The notes under the pieces: model-generated
What the model was told of the DNA's origin: nothing
Databases searched by the model: none
Seen by the model: only the letters and a program-made list of their open reading frames with translations
Assembly: GCA_000733415.1 (NCBI GenBank)
Contig: KL662191.1
Location: forward strand, 3,500,867-3,564,866
Source of the DNA: [Leptolyngbya] sp. JSC-1
GTDB taxonomy: Bacteria > Cyanobacteriota > Cyanobacteriia > Elainellales > Elainellaceae
Reading direction: 5' to 3'
Length of the DNA stretch: 64,000 nucleotides
Made by a program: the position numbers and the translations under genes
Shown: in pieces, positions 27,339-36,032 of the stretch
Position numbering within the stretch: the first letter of the stretch is position 1
Layout: every line of letters begins with the position of its first letter

Positions 27339-28286
27339 TTATTTAGCCTTCAGCATTCCTGCAACAGCCGCTTTGAGATAGCCAATTTGCCCATAGGCAT
27401 AAGCCAAGTTGTCGAACCGGGCAGCAGGATCATTCAAATACTTGAGCGAACGGTAGAGACCCCTGAGTAAACGTTCACTGCCTCTTGTTAGTTGGCCTAA
27501 CCCCGCTCGTCCTGCAAGCTGTTCACGGTAACATTCACTGATGCCTTGCCACCAGCCTCGATTTAGAAACCACACTTGATTCAACCGTTCGGGAGCGACA
27601 TGGTGCGCCACATGGGCATCGGGTAAGTAGGCCACCTGCCAGCCCCGTTCTAGGGCCAGTTCGGTCATGTGCAGTTCTTCGTTCGAGAGCAGGCTTTTAC
27701 CAACTCGACCCAGGTTGACATCAAAACCGCCGACTTGCTCTAGGAATGAGCGTCGAATCGAGTAGTTTAAACCACGCGGCGTCAGGCCAGGGCGATCGAT
27801 CAAAACTGGCGATCTTCCCAAATCATAGGCACCTAAATTGCTAGCTAATCCGGTTGAGAGCCAGCGGGGCGGTTGGCAACCTTCGGGCCAGAGCAGGGTA
27901 ACTCGACCACCGGCAATCGCTAGCTTTTCGTTTGCAACATAGGCGGCGTACAGGACCGATAGCCACTGGGGACTTGCTACCGCATCATCATCTAAATAGG
28001 CCAAGATCGGAGCTTGAGTGTGTTTTGCACCCGCATTGCGAGCAACAGATAACCCGGTGATCGGTTCGTAAACATAGCGCAGACGAGGATCTCCAGAACG
28101 GTCTGCAACCACCTGCTTGGTATCATCGGTTGAAGCATTGTCTACTACAATCACTTCAAATTCACCGGCGAACTCTTGCTCCAGTAAACTATCGATAGCA
28201 GCCCCTAGATAGGAGGCTCGATTGTGAGTGCAAATGATCGCAGCAATTTGGGGATGAGGCAAAGAATCAGGCAAAGGATCAGACAT
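27339..28286 (-). CDS. Glycosyltransferase family 2
   Basis: A 315-residue GT-A enzyme, first of a three-gene operon. Motifs are IAAIICTHNRASYLGAAIDS, VVDNASTDDT, and the DxD-type LAYLDDDAVAS (near residue 98). A catalytic ED-like LSNEELHMTELA stretch follows, then QVAYLPDAHVAHHV. The C-terminus is helical, without transmembrane segments. The substrate is not recognisable. Upstream is a 313-bp spacer shared with psaL, which diverges. Confidence 0.88.
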   Translation of the reverse strand: MSDPLPDSLPHPQIAAIICTHNRASYLGAAIDSLLEQEFAGEFEVIVVDNASTDDTKQVVADRSGDPRLRYVYEPITGLSVARNAGAKHTQAPILAYLDDDAVASPQWLSVLYAAYVANEKLAIAGGRVTLLWPEGCQPPRWLSTGLASNLGAYDLGRSPVLIDRPGLTPRGLNYSIRRSFLEQVGGFDVNLGRVGKSLLSNEELHMTELALERGWQVAYLPDAHVAHHVAPERLNQVWFLNRGWWQGISECYREQLAGRAGLGQLTRGSERLLRGLYRSLKYLNDPAARFDNLAYAYGQIGYLKAAVAGMLKAK

Positions 28287-28599
28287 AAAACACAGAACCC
28301 GTGGGCGGGGTAACGTTCACCCGCTAGAGTGCCCAGACCGATGCAGCGGCTAACTGTCACTAACTGCAATAGAGCGGTCCAAATTTAACCAAGACTATTG
28401 ACCAAGACCATTGACTAAGACCATTGATCAAGGCCAGCAAATCCCGAAATTGGCGGCTGTTATCGCGACTACGGTGAGGCGCAACTTCAGCTCTTCCCTA
28501 GAGTGGAATCCTGTTTCTACTAGTTTGCGGCCTGGGGCAGACGGTTTGCTGAAGAGAAATGCTTAAGATAGCCTGCAATCCTACAGATTGGTTGAAAAT
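28287..28599. other. Divergent spacer before psaL, holds a tandem repeat
   Basis: A 313-bp region between the glycosyltransferase operon and psaL. It holds a 13-bp repeat (28388-28426) and presumably the light-responsive psaL promoter. No other gene was seen. Confidence 0.5.
28388..28437. repeat. 13-bp tandem repeat upstream of psaL
   Basis: ACCAAGACTATTG (28388-28400), ACCAAGACCATTG (28401-28413) and ACTAAGACCATTG (28414-28426), then a partial, diverged copy beginning ATCAAGG. It lies about 170-210 bp before the psaL start. A role in psaL control is possible but unproven. Confidence 0.8.
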
Positions 28600-29139
28600 A
28601 TGGCTACATTCGTTGAACAGGTTGATCGCTCGAAAGAGCGCCCCCGCGATCCGAGAAACCGTGAGGTTGTGCATTCCGTAGGTGACCCGCAGGTTGGTAA
28701 TTTGGCGACGCCGATCAACTCGTCTGATTTAGTCAAAGCGTTTATTAATAATTTGCCAGCTTACCGGAAAGGACTGTCCCCCATCCGACGCGGCTTGGAA
28801 GTGGGTCTGGCTCACGGCTACTGGTTGGTGGGGCCGTTTGCTAAGTTCAATCCACTACGGTTCACGGAAGTGGGAACGCTAGTAGCGCTGCTCTCGGCGA
28901 TTGGCTTAGTCGTGATCTCGACTCTGGCCATTTCCCTCTACGCCGCTGTAAATCCGCCTGCACCCGTGGCAACCCTAACCACCCCCAGACCGCCCGAAGC
29001 CCTGAAGCGCCAGGAAGGTTGGGATGAGTATGCTGCAGGTTTCTTCTTGGGCGGCGTCGGTGGTGCCGTCTTTGCCTATGCGATTCTGGCGAATGTGGAT
29101 GTGCTGAAGAACTTCCTGAATTTAGTCGGGCTAGATTAG
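28600..29139 (+). CDS. psaL: Photosystem I reaction-centre subunit XI
   Basis: Thylakoid protein that holds photosystem I trimers or tetramers together. Start ATG 28600 (MATFVEQVDRSKERPRDP) rather than TTG 28588. The 179-residue product is near the upper end of cyanobacterial PsaL. Features include the conserved N-terminal part GDPQVGNLATPINSSDLVK, PSA-typical LPAYRKGLSPIRRGLEVGLA, and transmembrane segments at about 88-110 and 145-170. The loop between them (VNPPAPVATLTTPRPPEALKR) is long and proline-rich. No psaI is seen adjacent. Confidence 0.97.
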   Translation: MATFVEQVDRSKERPRDPRNREVVHSVGDPQVGNLATPINSSDLVKAFINNLPAYRKGLSPIRRGLEVGLAHGYWLVGPFAKFNPLRFTEVGTLVALLSAIGLVVISTLAISLYAAVNPPAPVATLTTPRPPEALKRQEGWDEYAAGFFLGGVGGAVFAYAILANVDVLKNFLNLVGLD

Positions 29140-29171
29140 CGCAAGTCTGCCAAACCATTCAGTCCTGCTGC

Positions 29172-29207
29172 AGCTGAGATTAGCGCACAGAGCATCTAAT
29201 CTCAGCT
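29172..29207 (+). terminator. Perfect 12-bp hairpin after psaL
   Basis: AGCTGAGATTAG (29172-29183) and its exact inverse CTAATCTCAGCT (29196-29207) flank a 12-base loop, 33 bp after the psaL stop. There is no long T-run after it, so termination is inferred from position and stem strength. It could also stabilise the mRNA. Confidence 0.65.
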
Positions 29208-29252
29208 CTTACCACAAAACTCAGAGCGGAGCAGCCAAAAGCATAATTTGCT

Positions 29253-29691
29253 TTAGAAACAGGCGGTATTCAGCGGTACCGCCCCATGACAAACATTTTG
29301 AGCCAGCAGGTTGCTTAAACTAGCTCCGAATTCACTCAACAGCGTTGTTGAAGCCGAAGCAGTGAGAATCCAAAGCCGAGGTAGGTTAGCCTCTGAGAGC
29401 ACCTCAGTCCGCCGTTGTACATCTGCCTGTAGCTACAGCAGCTTGGGCAGGCAAGATTCGAACCTCGATCAGCGTCGGCTGGTTGCGATAGGGTTCCAGC
29501 AGACAAGGGGTAGCCGCAATCCGTCCTAGCAATCCGAGGGTAGCCAACTCAGTTTGGGAATTGGGGATGAAGTAGAGATCAACCTGCTTGGGTTCACCCG
29601 GTATTTCGTAGCTGCGTTCAACCGTACCAAAGGGAGCGAGGAATTCATCGAGAAATTGTTTAGTGTATTGATCAAAGCGAAGATGAGTCAC
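29253..29691 (-). pseudogene. Degraded Rpn/DUF4351-like hypothetical protein
   Basis: Begins MTHLRFDQYTKQFLDEFLAP, similar to the N-terminus of a large cyanobacterial hypothetical family (likely the Rpn/PD-(D/E)XK-related group; from memory). After LIEVR an extra A near 29457 throws the frame; the annotated frame stops at 29404. The shifted frame continues with recognisable peptide (SCLPKLL, a TAG stop, then LQADVQRRTEVLSEANLPRL and WILTASAS) to about 29253. One insertion and one nonsense codon are therefore present, so it is decayed. It is oriented opposite to psaL. Confidence 0.65.
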
Positions 29692-29804
29692 TGATTGTAA
29701 ATAGTGTTGTAATTTGATTGTGTATTACTTTGCTACAGGAACGAGTAGATTTCGTTGCTTCTCTCACCAGAAAGCTTGAGAATAAGGGAAGTGAGAAAGA
29801 GCAT

Positions 29805-29837
29805 CAAAAAAGACCAAAGCAAAAAACACGCTTGGCC
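29805..29837 (-). terminator. Probable rho-independent terminator of ilvC
   Basis: On the minus strand, GGCCAAGC pairs with GCTTTGGTC (one bulged T), loop GTGTTTTTT, and six T follow (complement of 29806-29811). It lies about 52 bp after the ilvC stop at 29889. A second weak stem (TTTCCTAC with GTAGGGAA) lies between. Confidence 0.7.
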
Positions 29838-29888
29838 TCTCTGATTCCCTACCGAAAACAGTAGGAAATTGATTTTTTCTAATCTTGA

Positions 29889-30884
29889 TTAGGCTTTCTT
29901 CAGCCAGCTAAACATGGCGCGCAGATCCTTTCCGACTTCTTCAATTGGGTGCTCGGCTTCGCGGCGGCGCATGGCGGTAAATCCAGGTTTGCCGGCTTGG
30001 TTTTCTAGAACAAATTCTCGCGCAAACTGGCCGGTTTGGATCTCGTGCAGGATTTTCTTCATTTCGGCGCGGGTGGCGTCAGTGACAATGCGAGGGCCAC
30101 GAGTCAGGTCGCCGTACTCAGCAGTGTTGGAAATACTGTCGCGCATTTTAGCCAAGCCGCCTTCTACGATCAGGTCTACGATCAGCTTCACTTCGTGCAA
30201 ACACTCGAAATAGGCTAGCTCCGGCTGATAGCCTGCATCAACCAGGGTTTCAAATCCGGCTTTGATCAAGGCGCTCAAGCCACCGCACAGCACCACCTGC
30301 TCACCAAACAAATCGGTTTCGGTTTCTTCCCGGAAGGTGGTTTCCAGAATCCCAGCGCGAGTGCCACCGATTCCCTTAGCATAAGCCATTGCGCGGTCGC
30401 GAGCTTGCCCAGACGCATCCTGATAAACCGCAAACAAACAGGGGACCCCTTCGCCCTGCGTGTAGGTACGACGCACGAGATGACCCGGACCCTTGGGCGC
30501 AACCATGACGACATCGACATTGGCCGGAGGAACGATCTGAGCGAAGTGGATATTGAAGCCGTGGGCGAAGGCCAACACGTTACCTTCCTTCAGATTGGCC
30601 TCGATCTCGTTTTTGTAGACCGTTTTCATGGTCTCGTCGGGCAGCAGAATCATGATCAGATCGGCGGCGGCGGCGGCATCGGAGACGGATTTGACCGTTA
30701 GCCCTTCGGCCTCGGCCTTCGCTGCTGACTTACTGCCAGGATAGAGTCCGACAATCACATTCATGCCGCTGTCCTTTAAGTTGAGGGCATGGGCATGGCC
30801 TTGGGAGCCGTAGCCGATAATCGCAATGGTTTTTCCGGCTAATAGGTCTAAATTCGCGTCAGCATCGTAGTACATCCGAGCCAT
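29889..30884 (-). CDS. ilvC: Ketol-acid reductoisomerase
   Basis: Second step of branched-chain amino acid synthesis, converting acetolactate to dihydroxyisovalerate with NADPH and magnesium. The 331 residues fit class I enzymes. Visible are the Rossmann glycine stretch GYGSQGHAHA (near residue 24), MVAPKGPGH, and the metal-binding segment TDLFGEQ (residues about 190-196) with EEx pattern, and C-terminal YGDLTRGPRI. N-terminal MARMYYDADANLDLLAGKTI is typical of cyanobacteria. Terminator downstream at 29805-29837. Confidence 0.97.
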   Translation of the reverse strand: MARMYYDADANLDLLAGKTIAIIGYGSQGHAHALNLKDSGMNVIVGLYPGSKSAAKAEAEGLTVKSVSDAAAAADLIMILLPDETMKTVYKNEIEANLKEGNVLAFAHGFNIHFAQIVPPANVDVVMVAPKGPGHLVRRTYTQGEGVPCLFAVYQDASGQARDRAMAYAKGIGGTRAGILETTFREETETDLFGEQVVLCGGLSALIKAGFETLVDAGYQPELAYFECLHEVKLIVDLIVEGGLAKMRDSISNTAEYGDLTRGPRIVTDATRAEMKKILHEIQTGQFAREFVLENQAGKPGFTAMRRREAEHPIEEVGKDLRAMFSWLKKA

Positions 30885-30980
30885 AGGGGTCTCTCCATCC
30901 GCAAGCGTGTATCTGCAAGTGTTAGATCATAACAGAAACTGATGTCACCCAGCGTTACCCCGGCTGAAACGACGCCAAAC

Positions 30981-31523
30981 CTACTTGCTGGTGGGCAGAA
31001 ACGGACGCATGATCATAAACCCGGCTCCGAAGGCCGACAAAACTACTACCAAAACGGTTAAGGTGAGCCACAAACCGCCCAAGCCTTTCGCTGCTTTCGT
31101 TTGCTCGATGCGTTGCAGCGTGGCAGCTTCTTCGGTCAACCATTCGCCCTGCGGCTCTCCAGGGGTTCTCAGCCGAGCGGCCATTGCGGAAGCGGCAGCT
31201 GTTTCTTCCCAAGTGGGGCGGTCGGCCATTGAAGGGGTGCCCTGCTGAGGAGGACGTGGCGGAACCGGATAAAGGCCATGATCGGCATTAATCCACGGCT
31301 GTAGACTCAGTACAGACTGCACGACGCGCTGCATCTCCTGCCGTAGCATCAGGTTTTCTTGACCAAGCTGCTGATTTTTGCTGTTGAGCGAATCCACCAT
31401 TGCCCTTGTGGCCTGTAATTCGGCAGCCAGCTCTCGATACACCGAAATCGGCACCGAAGGGGCACCGGAACCAGAGGCAGGAGCGGCAGAACGAGCAGCG
31501 GAGTGAGATTGATTTGACTTCAT
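30981..31523 (-). CDS. Coiled-coil, single-pass membrane protein, function unknown
   Basis: A 180-residue protein. A disordered Ser/Ala-rich start (1-25) precedes a coiled coil (about 28-75, with AELQATRAMVDSLNSKNQQL), a proline-rich middle, and a C-terminal transmembrane helix (LWLTLTVLVVVLSAFGAGFM, about 150-172). The N-terminal part is likely cytoplasmic. I recall conserved cyanobacterial proteins of this type, without a known role. 97 bp separate it from the ilvC start, and the orientation is the same. Confidence 0.7.
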   Translation of the reverse strand: MKSNQSHSAARSAAPASGSGAPSVPISVYRELAAELQATRAMVDSLNSKNQQLGQENLMLRQEMQRVVQSVLSLQPWINADHGLYPVPPRPPQQGTPSMADRPTWEETAAASAMAARLRTPGEPQGEWLTEEAATLQRIEQTKAAKGLGGLWLTLTVLVVVLSAFGAGFMIMRPFLPTSK

Positions 31524-31799
31524 GTGGCCTACGACAACCTTTGATGAGTTCCATCCAGGAAAGACATGCCCAGAATGGTAGTTGAACTTGCGGATTTTGG
31601 CATGAATTTGGAGCCAGATTTTTGTAAAGGAGAGGGGCGAAGCATTTGCTGATAGATTCTGTATGCTTGCACTCTAGACTATTTGGCAAAGGGTTTGCCC
31701 TTACTGTTGGATTGGATGTCAGAAGACAGCGATGATTTTGCCAATTACAGAAACCGAAGAACCAAGGATCAGATAGCTACGACCGATTTGAGCAGCGAA

Positions 31800-32228
31800 T
31801 TAAGCGGCAAAGGGTTTGATCCAGCCCCGCTGCATCAGGCGATTGAGGATTAGGGCTGCAATGCCAAACAACAGCAGGCTCTCTAGCAATCCCAGGCTAA
31901 ATGACCCATAATCTAACCTCGTTTCGAGCTGGGGTAAGCACCGGACTAGACTAAACGCCAGCACCGCACCAGACTTAAGCTGAAAATTTTGATCCTGCCG
32001 CACGATATAGCGATAGGTGACGCCAAACAAAAAGCCGCTGATGCTAGCCACGCCGAGATGAAGCAGGGTGGACCAATCCAGCAACTGACTCAGCCAGGTA
32101 TCGTCATTGATTAGACGGTTGCGAATCCAGACATTGCTACTCACAGTTGCCAAACTCACTAACGTGGCAGCAATGGCTCCAGTCAGCGCGGCTTTGAGAG
32201 ATTCAATTCGCTCAGCAGCTTGATTCAT
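31800..32228 (-). CDS. Conserved cyanobacterial membrane protein
   Basis: A 142-residue protein with four predicted membrane segments (about 12-32, 50-72, 85-100 and 108-132). Start MNQAAERIESLKAAL, end QRGWIKPFAA. No enzymatic motif is seen. Similar proteins of about 140 residues occur across cyanobacteria, from memory. It is divergent from the reductase at 32285, with 56 bp between. Confidence 0.7.
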   Translation of the reverse strand: MNQAAERIESLKAALTGAIAATLVSLATVSSNVWIRNRLINDDTWLSQLLDWSTLLHLGVASISGFLFGVTYRYIVRQDQNFQLKSGAVLAFSLVRCLPQLETRLDYGSFSLGLLESLLLFGIAALILNRLMQRGWIKPFAA

Positions 32229-32284
32229 GGCGCTTGATTCGTGGTAGGTAATGAAGTGATCGGTCTAGAAGAAATACGAGCTTG

Positions 32285-33106
32285 ATGAACGTTACCATTA
32301 TCGGCTGTGGCTATGTGGGTTCGGCAGTGGCGCGATGCTGGCAGCAGCAGGGATTGACCGTAACAGCCACGACCACGACCCCTGAACGCATCCCCGAACT
32401 AGCTCAATTGGCAGATCGGGCGATTGTGGTGCAGGGAACAGATGCCTCTGGGCTTCAGGCATTGCTGCACCATCAGCAGGTGGTGTTGCTGAGCGTGGGT
32501 GCCCCCAATCGTTCGCTCTATCAAGACACCTATCTGGCAACGGCCAAAACGCTGGCCCAGCTTCTCAGCCAAAACAGCAGCGTCGAGCAGGTGATTTATA
32601 CCGGCAGCTATGCCGTCTATGGGGATCATCAGGGCGCTTGGGTGACGGAGGAATCGTCGATTGCACCCGCCAACGAAAATGGCGAAATTTTGGCCGAAAC
32701 CGAGCGGGTATTGCTCAGCGCCAGTAGCGATCGCCTCAAGGTTTGCGTGTTGCGCTTGGGCGGTATCTACGGTCCGGGTCGAGAGCTGGTGAAAATCTTT
32801 GGCCGGATTGCCGGCACGACGCGGGCGGGCGATGGCACTGATGCCAGCAACTGGGTGCATTTAGACGACATTGTGGGCGCGATTGAGTTTGCCAGAGTGC
32901 AGCAGCTTCAGGGTATTTATAACCTGGTGCAGGATCAGCCAATCACCACTGGCGAGCTATTTAACGCTATTTTTAGCAAGCACAACCTGCCCCCAATTCG
33001 TTGGGATCCGGCTCAGCTTAGTACTCGCCCTTACAACGCGCGGGTTTCTAATCAGAAGCTGCGGGAGGTGGGCTATCAGGTTCAACATCCGGTGATTGAA
33101 CCGTAG
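32285..33106 (+). CDS. NAD(P)-dependent epimerase/dehydratase-like protein
   Basis: About 273 residues from ATG 32285 (MNVTIIGCGYVGSAVARCWQ). A Rossmann glycine motif GCGYVGSA lies at residues 7-14, then YTGSYAVYGD (Tyr/Ser near residues 100-110), VCVLRLGGIYGPGRE, and NWVHLDDIVGAIEFA. These match extended SDR proteins of the type often called NAD-binding nucleotide-sugar epimerase-like (YeeZ-like). The catalytic YxxxK motif is not clear, so the substrate cannot be named. Single gene before the DUF6671-like gene. Confidence 0.8.
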   Translation: MNVTIIGCGYVGSAVARCWQQQGLTVTATTTTPERIPELAQLADRAIVVQGTDASGLQALLHHQQVVLLSVGAPNRSLYQDTYLATAKTLAQLLSQNSSVEQVIYTGSYAVYGDHQGAWVTEESSIAPANENGEILAETERVLLSASSDRLKVCVLRLGGIYGPGRELVKIFGRIAGTTRAGDGTDASNWVHLDDIVGAIEFARVQQLQGIYNLVQDQPITTGELFNAIFSKHNLPPIRWDPAQLSTRPYNARVSNQKLREVGYQVQHPVIEP

Positions 33107-33157
33107 GCAAAGACTCCTCAACTTGTTCAGCTATCAACAAACCTAGTGAATCAGTCC

Positions 33158-34027
33158 ATGTCTACCCTAGAGTTTTTTGCGAGTCGGACTGCCGTTTTAG
33201 CCACGATGCACCGCAAAGAAGACGTAATTGCACCGCTGCTGGAGCAAGAACTAGGACTGCAAATTGTCGTGCCTCAGAATTTTAATACCGATCGGTTTGG
33301 TACCTTTAGCCGCGAGGTGAAGCGGGCGGGCAGCCAGCTAGAAGCGGCCCGGATTAAAGCCCAAGCAGCGATGCAGGCCACTGGAGCAGCGATCGCTCTG
33401 GCCAGCGAAGGTGCATTTGGTCCCCACCCGGCTATGCCCTATTTGCCCTGCAATCGAGAATTGGTGCTGCTGCTCGACTCGCAAAATCAATTGGAAATTG
33501 TCGGCGAAGCCCTTTCTACCGAAACAAACTTTAGCCAAACTCAGGTGAAAACGCTGGCCGAAGCACTTCAGTTTGCTGAACGGGTTGGGTTTCCGCAGCA
33601 TGGGCTAGTGGTGATTGCCGGTGAGCATGCTGGTACGGATATGGTGACGGCAGACCAAATCACCAAAGGCATCGTTACCGAAGCGCAATTGGTTGATGCG
33701 TTGGAATGGGCCTTAACGCAGACGCAAACCGCCTGGATTGAAACCGATATGCGAGCCATGTACAACCCAACCCGGATGCAGGTGATTCGCCAAGCTACCG
33801 AGAATTTAATCGCCAAGATCAGGCAGTTCTGCCCCCGCTGCGGTCGTCCGGGGTTTGAAATTCGAGAGCGCAAAGCTGGGTTGCCCTGCGGTCTCTGTGG
33901 CTTACCAACGGCTCTGACCCGTGCAGTGATTTATCGGTGTCAAGGCTGTGGCTTTGAGCAAGCCGTCGAATTTCCTGACCAAGTCACTACAGCCGATCCC
34001 ACCTACTGCTCCTACTGCAATCCCTAG
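33158..34027 (+). CDS. DUF6671-like protein with zinc-ribbon tail
   Basis: Start ATG 33158 (MSTLEFFASRTAVLATMHRK); the GTG at 33146 is less likely. The 289-residue protein has an alpha/beta domain (1-225) with MHRKEDVIAPLLEQELGL and FGTFSREVKR motifs. A cysteine-rich tail follows, CPRCGRPGF, CGLCGLPT, CQGCGFE and YCSYC, forming probable zinc sites (about residues 228-288). The family is widespread in cyanobacteria and has no known activity. It lies 51 bp after the SDR gene on the same strand, so co-transcription is possible. Confidence 0.8.
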   Translation: MSTLEFFASRTAVLATMHRKEDVIAPLLEQELGLQIVVPQNFNTDRFGTFSREVKRAGSQLEAARIKAQAAMQATGAAIALASEGAFGPHPAMPYLPCNRELVLLLDSQNQLEIVGEALSTETNFSQTQVKTLAEALQFAERVGFPQHGLVVIAGEHAGTDMVTADQITKGIVTEAQLVDALEWALTQTQTAWIETDMRAMYNPTRMQVIRQATENLIAKIRQFCPRCGRPGFEIRERKAGLPCGLCGLPTALTRAVIYRCQGCGFEQAVEFPDQVTTADPTYCSYCNP

Positions 34028-34592
34028 CCAGTTCATCTGGTGAGTCGCCAATCTGGTTGTTGCTCAGCAAAGGGAGAAGCTACCTGAGGATCACCCTGAC
34101 AGCGCAGTTGATCCGCTAGAATTTAGGTCTGTTGCCCGCTTGTGGTTCAATTACCACAAGCGATAGGTCTGTTCTCACAGTTCTGATAGGTCTTAAATCA
34201 AGCTCAGTCGATCGAAAATGAATTCGTTTGAGACTAGACTGAGGTTCGTTCGCGCAGCGTGTGCATAGCACAATCCCCCGTTTATGAGATGCCCGCAGAG
34301 CTATAATCCTCCTAAACCCTTACGGAGATGCGCCTTTGTAGATGAAGGGGGCTTCAAACCACGGTTGGCCCGGTTCTCCCGTTACGCGAGGGGGGCAGGG
34401 GGGATCTCAACAGGATTTGCGATCTGCTGAAGCTGCATTTGTAAACCGTTAGTAGCTATGCAGAATTCTCGCTGCATAACTAGGAGGCTGATAAACGATG
34501 AGCAACTTCCAGTATTCGTTTTAGCTTTCATCTTGCATTTCTAAACTGTATCGTTGGTTATTCCATCCTCTTAAAGGAAACAAAACGCTGAA
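34028..34592. other. 565-bp gene-poor region with hairpins
   Basis: Between the DUF6671-like gene and tldD. It holds a 9-bp hairpin (34138-34161), repeats of TAGGTCT at 34124, 34164 and 34188, a second small hairpin (ATGCAG with CTGCAT near 34456-34476), and a G-rich stretch near 34390-34402. No ORF is convincing. A small RNA is possible. Confidence 0.45.
34138..34161. repeat. Perfect 9-bp inverted repeat
   Basis: GCTTGTGGT, loop TCAATT, ACCACAAGC. It is flanked by direct repeats TAGGTCTGTT at 34124-34133 and 34164-34173. It could be a terminator of the upstream gene without a T-run, or part of a small RNA. Confidence 0.75.
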
Positions 34593-36032
34593 ATGATCGC
34601 TGAATTATCAAAAGCTCTTAACTCTCTGGAGATCGCTGCGGATTGGAGCGGGTTACGAGTCGTGAAAGAAGCTAGCACCTATCGGTCTGTGCGAGACGGA
34701 CTGCCGCAGCGCAATGGCAAATCAACCACCCAAGGCGTTATGGTCGAGGTGATGGTCAACGGTCAGATTGGCTATGGTGCGACCAATTCGCTCCAGCCTG
34801 CTAACTTGCAAGCTGCTGCGGAGGTGGCCTATCAACAGGCGCTAGCGGCCAGCCGCTGGGCAATTTATCCGCTCACCCCTGCCGTGCGTCCCAAAGTCAC
34901 CGGCCAGTACAGTTCCCCCTTTGTCAAACCCGTAGACGCTTTGTCGCCGCAGGAAATCAACGATCTGCTAATGCGGATCTGCCAGACCCTGAAGGTGTCG
35001 GATCGGATTGTGCAGACTACCGCCACGGCAATTACTAACGAAATCGAATCCTGGTTTGTCAGCAGCAACGGGTCTGAGGTATATCAAAAATTCCTGATGC
35101 TGGAAACCGGCTACAGCGCCACGGCTCAGGATGGGGCAATTGTGCAACAGCGCAGCAACAACGGACATCTGGCCAACTGTTATCAAGGCGGTTGGGAGCT
35201 GTTTGTTTCACCGGACCTGTGGTCGCAGGTGCAGCAAATTGGCGAGCAGGCAGTGGAACTGCTGACGGCAGAGGAATGCCCCACCACCGTTACCGATCTC
35301 GTGCTGGCTCCCGACCAAATGATGCTGCAAATTCACGAAAGCGTTGGGCATCCACTGGAGCTAGACCGGATTTTGGGCGATGAGCGCAACTATGCAGGCG
35401 GGAGTTTTGTCAAACCGACAGATTTCGGTCAGCTCTCCTACGGCTCTGAACTGATGAACATCACCTTTAATCCCACCGTGCCAGGTGAGTTTGCCAGCTA
35501 CAGCTTCGACGATATTGGTGCACCAGCCACGCGAGAGTATCTGATCAAGGCCGGTACCTTGCTGCGCGGTTTGGGCAGTTTGGAGAGTCAAGCTCGCATT
35601 GGCAAACCGGGTGTCGCCTGTGCGCGGGCATCCTCCTGGAACCGGCCCCCAATTGACCGGATGGCAAATTTGAACCTAGAACCGGGCACCGACTCGTTCG
35701 AGGATTTGATCCGCGATATCGAACAGGGCGTTTACATGGAAGCCAACCGCTCCTGGTCCATCGACGATCAGCGTTACAAGTTTCAGTTCGGCTGCGAGTA
35801 CGCCAAACAAATCGAGAACGGCAAACTGACCAAAACCCTGCGCAACCCCAACTACCGCGCCACCACGCCGGAATTCTGGCATCGACTGGTGCGCGTCGGC
35901 AATGAGTCTACCTGGCAAATGTACGGTACGCCCTATTGCGGTAAAGGCGAACCCAATCAGGCGATTCGGGTGGGGCATGGTTCGCCGACCTGTGTATTTG
36001 CTGGCGTGGAAGTGTTTGGAGGTGGAGCGTGA
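34593..36032 (+). CDS. tldD: Metalloprotease subunit TldD
   Basis: One half of the TldD/TldE complex, a zinc protease that degrades small peptides and matures some ribosomal peptides. 479 residues; the HExxxH motif is in LQIHESVGHPLELDR (near residue 250). The rest has the TldD-type order, including LIRDIEQGVYMEANRSWSID. The stop overlaps the tldE start by four bases (GTGA), so they are co-translated. Cyanobacterial copies are usually of unknown substrate. Confidence 0.93.
   Translation: MIAELSKALNSLEIAADWSGLRVVKEASTYRSVRDGLPQRNGKSTTQGVMVEVMVNGQIGYGATNSLQPANLQAAAEVAYQQALAASRWAIYPLTPAVRPKVTGQYSSPFVKPVDALSPQEINDLLMRICQTLKVSDRIVQTTATAITNEIESWFVSSNGSEVYQKFLMLETGYSATAQDGAIVQQRSNNGHLANCYQGGWELFVSPDLWSQVQQIGEQAVELLTAEECPTTVTDLVLAPDQMMLQIHESVGHPLELDRILGDERNYAGGSFVKPTDFGQLSYGSELMNITFNPTVPGEFASYSFDDIGAPATREYLIKAGTLLRGLGSLESQARIGKPGVACARASSWNRPPIDRMANLNLEPGTDSFEDLIRDIEQGVYMEANRSWSIDDQRYKFQFGCEYAKQIENGKLTKTLRNPNYRATTPEFWHRLVRVGNESTWQMYGTPYCGKGEPNQAIRVGHGSPTCVFAGVEVFGGGA

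Noticed and set aside
34337..34420. G-rich stretch as a G-quadruplex or RNA gene
   Set aside because: Resembles common dispersed cyanobacterial intergenic sequence; no structure stood out.
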